Made by a program: the position numbers and the translations under genes. The notes under the pieces were generated by a model, which saw only the letters and a list, made by a program, of their open reading frames with translations, was not told the origin of the DNA and did not search any database. A DNA stretch of 64,000 nucleotides from Mariniphaga sp040772505 (GTDB lineage: Bacteria; Bacteroidota; Bacteroidia; Bacteroidales; Prolixibacteraceae), in the NCBI GenBank assembly GCA_040772505.1, contig JAXGYA010000001.1:434001-498000 (forward strand), written 5' to 3'. Positions 39,701 through 48,700 of the stretch are shown piece after piece; positions within the stretch are counted from its first letter, which is position 1, and each line of letters opens with the position of its first letter.

Positions 39701-42700
39701 ACCGGATTGGGGTAAACGGTAATGGTAAAGGGGATTTCAGCAGAGGCACATTCTGCGGTTCGTGCAATTAAAGTCAAGTTGGCTGTTATGTCAGTTGTTC
39801 CATTATTGATTGGGTTAAAAGACGGAATTTCAGTTACCCCGGATAATGGATCTTGCAAGCCAATTGCCGAACCTCCAGTAATATCAAAAAATACACCAGT
39901 CGGTGTGCCATTAAGTGGGATGGGGTCAGTTGGTAATTCCGCACAAAATCCCAGTCCTTCAAGTGAACTGGTGAGGGTAGGTCTTGTCCTTACCGTAACC
40001 TTAGCATAACCGTTGGGCGTGGAATTGATGCAACCCACACTACCCTGATAAATAATACTGACAAGGTTATAGGTAAAAACTCCGGAGGTGTGCGTAGGCG
40101 CCTTTACTACTTCGGATGAATTAGCGGTTACATCAATTGTAGCTTGGTTTGCTCCATTAATATTATAGGTAATCGTAATTGGTAAATCTCCGGGATTTGT
40201 GAAGGTAATATCCGGCTCAGGATCGTCGGGACAAACCGTTGTGGTACCACTAATGCCGGCAGTAGGTGCGGGCAACACATTTACTGTAACTACAGCATCA
40301 TCAATTTCATTTTGGCAGTTCGGCTCTGTTTGATACTGAACACTAATTAATTTATAAATATTTTCGCCTGGAGTTGATGTGCTTACAGGAATCCGGTATT
40401 CATCATTGACCGATATGTTTTGGCTTACAGGTGTTCCGTTGTTAACGGTGTAGGTTACTCTAACCGGATAGGACAAAGGATTGGATATGGTTACATTGGG
40501 CGATGGAGAAGAATTCAGGCAAACGGTTGTTTCACCACTTATAGAGGCAGTTGCAACCGGTAGTACTACTACCCTGGCTGATCCAACAGGAGTATTGTTA
40601 GCACACGATTCAACATCGCGGTAAACCACTTTTTTAAGTTTATAGTCGAATACCCCCTCAACGTCGGTTAAAACTTCCGTGGTATAAATAGCTGAACCAT
40701 CAATGTCAACAGTAACCTGATCTGTCCCATTCACGTTGTAGGTTACTTTTATTGCATGGGGTTGAATATTGGTAATGGTTATCTCCGGATTTGGAGAAGA
40801 ATTCAGGCAAACCCGGGTTGCACCACTTATGGTTGCTTCAGGAACCGGTAATACTTCAACGGTTGCTTCGCCCGAAATAGTATTGGTACAACCGGGCTCA
40901 TTGGTATATTGAACACTAACAAGACTATAAACAAAGGTGCCGGCAGAGGTTGTATTTACAGAAATATCAGAGGTTCTTCCTCCCTGAATGTTTTGTGTAA
41001 GAGGTGTTCCTCCATTCACAGTGTATGTAACCACTACAGGCAACTCCTGAAGATTAGTAAAGGTAACTTTCGGGAAGGCCGAATTTTTACAAACTGTCGT
41101 ACTTCCAATTATTTCCACTACAGGTGTGGGTCTTATTGTTACCGTTGCTGATCCCGTAATTGTATTGGAGCAGGAAACAGATCCCTGGTAAGCTACATTT
41201 TCGAGATTATAAACATATTTTCCGGGAACATCGGATGACACTACAAGGGTTTCAGACCCATTTGCCGGAATATCCACAGTAGCCGGATTCAACCCATTGA
41301 TATTATATGTTACTGATACAGCAAAGTTCTGAGGATTATTTATGGTAACAACCGGATTAGGTGAAACATCCTGACAAGCAGAACTTGTACCTTCGATGGT
41401 CACAATTGGCGTAGGCAAAATAGTGAAAACAGATGTTATTTCAGTAAGTGTATTTTCGCAATGAGGAGGATTCTGGTATTCAACACCGGTTATGTTATAA
41501 TTAAAAATACCGGGAACATTAGTCGGCACCACTACATTTTCTGGTGAATTGCTGCTAATTGCAACAGATTGATTTGCTCCCCCATTTATATTATAGTAAA
41601 CAATAATGGGTGAGGATTGCGGATTTGTAAAAATCAGGTTTGGCGGCACGGAGTTTTGACATGTTGTGATTCCTTCACTTACAGTAACCGTTGGAGCAGG
41701 ATGAACTGTTACCATAATATCAACCGGATCACCTTCACAGTTTTCTGTTTTTGGAATTATTGTTAGTGTTGCTGTTCCGGCTTCGGGTGTAAATGAAGGA
41801 ATTTCTGAAACACCTGTGAGGTTTTCAAGGCCAATATCTCCACCACCTGTTATGTCGAAAAAAACATCATCCGGCGGCGTTCCGCTCAGGGCAATGGGCC
41901 CAACAGTTGTGTTTGCACACCAAGTTTGATTTCCGGGCGAAACAACCGTTGGAACCGGTTGGATTGAGAGTGTAACCAACGTGCGCCCGTCACTTTCGCA
42001 CCCTGTTAAATCATTGCCCGATGCTGCATAAGCTGAATAGGTACCCACTTCGGTGCCCGAAGGAGCTGAAACAACTGAACCTCCTGTTGGCGAATCGTAC
42101 CAAATAACAGAAGCACCGGAAGGGGGTATCGCAGAAGCTGTATGAAGATTTCCATCGTAGCAAACCGACACATCCTGTGGCTCAGGCATTTCAGGCAACT
42201 GATTTACAGTAATAATAACAAACTCGAAAAGCGAAATCAAACAACCGGAGGGACTGGCATCACTTATGCTGGTTAACTCATATTCAAAAGTACCGGACAT
42301 GTTAGTAGGAGCCGATAAAGTAACATAATCCTGCCCTGTAGGTGTTTCAATGGTTTGGAATGCACCTCCGTTTACACGATAAATAAATGTGTAGGGTGCT
42401 GCGCCGCCGGTAGCCGTAAAGGTAATTTCCGGTTCAGTGTCATTCAAACACACTTCGGTATCTCCTTCAAAAGTAACTTCCGGTTTTGGACTGATGGTAA
42501 CAGTGGCTGTTCCCGTCACATCAGGGTTAAAACATTTGGAAGCACTGCCGTCTTCAACGCCGGTTAGTTCATATACAAACGTTCCGGGTACATCGGTAGG
42601 TACGAAAACAACCTGGTTTGAGCCTCCGGTTGTTTTTACTGTCTCTGTTGCTCCGCCATTGATGGTGTAATGGAAAGTATAAGGAGGCGTACCTCCTGCA

Positions 42701-45700
42701 CCGGCAAAGAGTATGGTAGGCGTGGTTTCATCCTGGCAAACGGTATTGTCGCCACTGATGGTAGCGGTGGGCAGCGGATTGACAGTTACAATGGCCGAGC
42801 CCGATGCATTGTTTCCACAACTTGTTGATGTACCATCCGTAACTGAAACAAGTGTATAGGAAAAATTCCCGGTTACATTGGTAGGTACGGATACAGTAAT
42901 TGAATTGCCGGTTGTGGTAGAAACTGTTTGATTTGTGCCTCCGTTTACGGTATAAGTGAAAGTGTATGGCGCAGTACCGTTTTCTCCAGTGAATGTAATA
43001 ACGGGTTCAGTATCATTCTGGCATACTGTTTCTGATCCACTGATTTCAGCCGTTGGCAGCTGATTTATGGTAACAGTGGCAGAACCGGAAACTGTTCCGC
43101 TGCAATTTGTATCTTCAACGGAAACCAAACTATATGTTGCTGAGGATGTGGGCGAAACCGAAATGGTGTGCGGAGAGGTGGCGATATTGTTTACTGTAAA
43201 CTGATTTGTTCCGTCAGAATAGACAAGGTTCCACGGTTCGGTGCCGGTTAATGTAAAAGTAAGGTCAGCGGATGAACCTGCACAAATTTCTGTATCTCCG
43301 CCAATTACTGCCGCTGGCAGCGGATTTACGGTGATGGTGGCTGAACCCGGTGCACTATTTGAGCAGTTTGCATCCTCAACGGAAACCAGCGTATAGGAAT
43401 AAGTTCCTGCAGTATTTGTCGGCACGGAAACCGTTGCAGTATTTTCTCCCTGATTTGTTGAAACGGTTTCATCATTGCCTCCGTCAATTTTATAGGTAAA
43501 GGTATAAGGCGCTGTTCCACCGCTTCCGGTAAATGTAATAACGGGTTGGGTATCATCCTGGCAAACTTCAGCAGTTCCTGAAATTTCTGCCGTTGGCAAA
43601 GGATTTACCATTACCGTTGTTGGAACAGAGATGGCTTTGCAACCATTGCCATCGGTAATTTCAACAGAATAATCGCCTGATTCGTTTGCAACAAAAGTCC
43701 GGCTTGTGGCTTCGTTAATTGGATTTCCATCCAGATACCACTGATATGCGCTGGCAGCAGTTGATTCCAAGGTAACTGATTCACCATCACACAGGGTTGT
43801 ATTTCCGGAAGTAACAGAAATCACCGGAGTTTGTGTTGCCGGGTAAACATGTACTTTTATTGAAACATCCTTGTTGGCACAAGTTCCATCTGTAATGGTT
43901 ACATCATATTCAACTGTTTCAACAGAAGATGAATTATTAACCAAAGTTTGGTTAATGGAAGCTCCGCTACCATCTGAAAATCCTGTGGTGCTTGTACCAC
44001 TTAATGTGGCTTTCCACGAGATTGCAGCACCAATATAGTTGCTGGAAATTGTTATTTTAGTGGACGAGCCTGAGCATATTGAAAATTCCTCCGAGGGTGT
44101 TACAGTTACATCAATTAATTGCTCTATAGTAACTTTTACACTCCTGGTATTGAAACATCCTTCCGGAGTCGTTTCCGTAAGGGTATATACAGTGGTTTCA
44201 TTAGGTTCAACTGTTATTAGGGATGTACTGGCAGTAAACTCGGCAGGATCTGATACCCATTCATAAGTGTTGCTTCCTACCGGCGCAGCACCTAAAGTAA
44301 TGCTGGCTCCGCTGCAGATATTTCCGTCAGGTCCGGTTTGGGCAAGGGGCAATTCATGAATGATAACTTCTGTTGTTGCTGAGTTGCTACAACCATTGTT
44401 ATCCGAAAAATCATAAGTTACGGTGTAGGTTCCGGGTGTGCTTGCCGAAAGGTCAATTTCACCCGAAGAAGATTTGATCACCAAACCGGCTGCGGATGAG
44501 TAAACGCCTCCGCTTTCTCCGTTAAAGGTAACATATGCCGTTCCGTCTGCGCAATAAGGAGAGCCTGAATATGAAATTGTTGCTGTTGGCTGTGCATAAA
44601 TCGTAATCAAAAAATCATCTTCCGCTGTTGTGGTTCCGCATGAACTGCTTCCGGTGACGGTCAAGGTCAGTTTTAATGTGGTTCCGGCATCAGAAAGTGC
44701 AGGGGTGTAAGTGGGGGTTAATGTGGTTTCACCGCTTAATGTTCCGTTTCCCTGAGTTACTTCCCACTCAACTGAACTGTAATTGGAAGCGGATGCGGTG
44801 TTGATTTTCACTTCATTTTCAACACAAACCGTAACCGAACCGCCGGCGTTGGCAATGGGAGCCGATTCCACGGTAATTAATACGCTCTCGCTTGTTGCTG
44901 AACCGCACTTATTGGAGCCTGTGTCAGTAGCAATAATTCGGTAATACGTTGACGTTGTTAGTGCAGGAGGTTGGTATGCAAGAGATATTGCATTTGGAAT
45001 GGGTGACCAGTTAGCATTGTCTGAACTGCTTTGCCACTGGTAGGTGTAATTGGTTCCAGTTCCTCCGGAAACAATGGCTTCGAGTTCGTCTGGCTGTGTG
45101 CCGGCACAAATGGTTTGTGCTTCGGTAACCGAGGCTTCCACCGCCGGTAGGAAAGTAATTTCCCTTTTGAAATTTTCACTGGTTACTGTACAGCCCGAAG
45201 GGCTGGAGGATCTAAATTTAATGGTAATCTTATATTTCCCGCTTTCGGCAGGCGTTCCGTTGCTGAATTGAAGCTTTTTGGTTTTTGCGCCCGAAATCAC
45301 CGAATTGTTTACAACATCTTCCCAAACTCCTTCGGAAACCCATTTTTTCCACTGATAGGAAACTTCATTCTCCGGATGATTGGTTTCTGCTTCATAGGAA
45401 AAATCAGTGCCGCTGCAAAGTGTAGCAGAAATTGCGTTTGATGGGGTTGTCGAATTTTGAATTTTTGTTATCCGGTTTACGGTAAGCGTTGCCGGATTGG
45501 ATTCTGCCGAACAATGTCCGTTGAAGACAACAACCTTATACTGCGTGTTGTCGGGATTGTAATTATCGTCGCCAACATAGTCAATTCTTAATGTTGCGCC
45601 TCCATTCTGATATGTTATATGAGGATCGGTACCACCGTCGTTGACCTCCAAAAAATCCGCGTCACCTTCCTTTTTTCGAAACCAGGTGTATGTAAGACCA

Positions 45701-48700
45701 GTGCCTGTTGCAGTAACGTTAAAATCAACAACCCTCTGATAGCAGTCGGTCTGATCTGCCGGTTGCACCACAATTGCCGGCTGCTCGTGCACGGTTACTG
45801 TTTTGCTGGCATTTGCCACGGCGCATGGTCCGGTTGTAGAGAGGGTCAGGGTGGCAGTTCCCTTAAACGACGGCGGCGGGGTCCATGTGGCATTTTCATG
45901 GCCTGCCTGTCCGGCAGCCGGATTAAAAGTACCGCCCACCGAAGAAGTCCATGTTCCGCCGGTAGCGCTTCCGCCAATTGTGCCACCCAATTGAACTGTG
46001 GTTCCACCCTGGCAGATATCGGTGATGGAGGAGCCGGCATCTGCAAAAGAAGCATCAATTACGGTGAACTCCCCCGAAACACTGCTGGTAACTTCTCCGC
46101 AATCACCGGATACAATAACATAATAATAGGTTGTTCCAACTGTGTTAGCTGATGGAGTATAACTTGGGTTCGTTGCGCCTGTTATGGCAGTACCGCCTGA
46201 GTTGCTAAGTGAAGTGTTGCTGTACCACTGATATGTGAGTGTTCCGGTTCCGGTGGTTGTTACTGAAATCGAATTGAATGACCCGTTGATGCATTGTGTC
46301 TGGTCAGTCAAAGATTCGCTGGTAATTGCCGTAGCAGGATTTACCACAAAAGCGCCGGATACATTACTGGTCACACTTCCGCATTCGCTGCTGACTTCAA
46401 CGTAGTAATACATTGTTCCCGCTGTTGTGGCAGGAGGTATGTAGTTTGCATCAGTAGCGCCGGGTATCAAGGTTCCCCCTGAATTACTTGTAACAGAATT
46501 GCTGTACCATTGATAAGTCAATGTCCCTGTTCCGCTGGCGGTTACCGAAATTGGATTGAAAGAACCATTGATGCACTGTGTTTGTGCAGCCAATGATTCG
46601 TTGGTTATGGCAGTGGCCTGGGTTACAATGAATGCACCTGAAACGTTGCTGGTAACTTCTCCGCAATCACCGGATACAATAACATAATAATAGGTTGTTC
46701 CAACGGTGTTGGCTGATGGAGTGTAACTTGGGTTCGTTGCACCTGTTATGGCAGTACCGCCTGAGTTGCCGGGTGAAGTGTTGCTGTACCATTGGTAATT
46801 CAGTGTGCCTGTTCCTGTTGCTGTTACAGATATTGGCTGGAATGACCCGGTTATGCATTGGATTTGAGAGTTCAAATTTTGATTAGTAATTACTGTTATA
46901 TCGTCAATAGTCCAGCTAACTGTATTATAATTTGAATTTTCGCAATATTCTGCTGTTCGCCATGTACGAATATGAACTTCAGTAAATCCGTTTGTTGAAA
47001 TATTTGTGCCGGAAGTATAGCTTGACCAAGTACTTCCTCCGTCTGTGCTGTATTCCAGTTCATCTGTTCCGTTTCCTCCTGAACCTGCGGTAAGTGAAGC
47101 CGAAATATCCGTACCTTCACAAACATTGGAAACATTTGGCACTTTGGTAAGTGAGCCCGCAACGGGAGTAGCTTCTACATTCCATGTTACTGTTGTATAG
47201 CCGGAATCATCGCAATAATCTGCCATTCTGCGAGTGCGGATTTGAATCTCATTCACTCCACTGGTCGAAATATTTGTGCCGGAAGTATAGCTTGACCAAG
47301 TACTTCCTCCGTTTGTACTGTATTCCAGTTCATCTGTTCCGTTTCCTCCTGAACCTGCTGTAAGTGAAGCCGAAACATTTGTTCCTTCGCAAACATTTCC
47401 CTGATCGGGCAATTTTGTTAAGGCCCCTGCAGTTGGTTCTTCTTCAACAGTAACCAATTGGCTAATACAGTTTGTACTGTTACAATCTCCCTTTTTTCGT
47501 GTGTAATAGGTAGTTGTTGCAGTTGGGCTAACAGTAATTGAGGTTCCCTCACCTATAATTGGTTTGTCAGATAAGGTTATAAAATCCAATTCCATGGTCA
47601 CATTGCCCCCAGTACACCAGTCGTACCGCCAGCCAGTTATGTTTCCAGTCCAGTTGGGGCTTGTTGACATATCAATGTTCAGAATATGCCAGTTGTTGTC
47701 GCTTACTAACACATCCCTTACAACCTGATTTTCGGAAAGGTCAGTTCCATCAGTTTTAGAGAAATATATTTCTGCACTTCCTGCAGTTCCTGAAACAACA
47801 CGATAACGGATTTGCATATACCTGTAGATTGAAGCTGAGTAATTTCCGGTATTCAGCATCCTAATCATAGGGTCAGGGTCAGGAGTTGTGGAAGTCACCC
47901 TCATAATCCCGCCAGAAATACTGTTTAGAGTGGTGCCACCCAAAGAATAGGGTAATGTCATCCATTCCTCTGTGAATGCTTCACTGGCACAAGCTCCTTG
48001 GTACCAGACATCTTTAGCATCGGAACCGAGACTGCCGCCTTTTGTAGTTAGTGTGGTTGAACTGCCTTCACAGATTTCGGATGTTCCTGTAATTGCCGTT
48101 GGAGCAACTGAGTTGGTGCAGGTAGTATAGGTAATAATTACCTGCCCAGCTGCACCAGAACCACCATAATACGGCATGGAATTGTTTGCATTTCTGGCTC
48201 CGCTTCCGCCTCCTCCGGGAGTGTTGCCATCTCTTCCATCACCATCATCTCTGCTACCACGCCCTATAGCACCAACAGCTCCGGGGGCTGGTGGGTCGCC
48301 TGCGGGGCCGGCAGCTCCGGCAGTTATCGGGGAGCCTCCGGCACCTCCGGCACCTCCGGCGCCGGCACTGCCACCGCCACCGCCAGAACTGGCATAACTG
48401 GTACTGGTTGCATTACCTCCGCTCCCGCCGTAAAAATTTGATGTTGAAATACCACTTACTATATTTCCAGTATTACCTGAACTTCCTCCGGCGCCAAAAC
48501 TTTGATTCCATGTTCCTCCTCCTCCTCCTCCTCCTCCTATTGCGTTAAAAATTATAGTTTCATTTAATAAAACGGAAGAAGAACCACCTGAGCCGCCATT
48601 GCCACCTGCTCCTCCCGGTGCTCCGCCCTGTCCAACAACTACCGTATATTCTGTATTTGGTATTACCGAAATAGTACCTCTTACGAAGGAGCCACCAGCC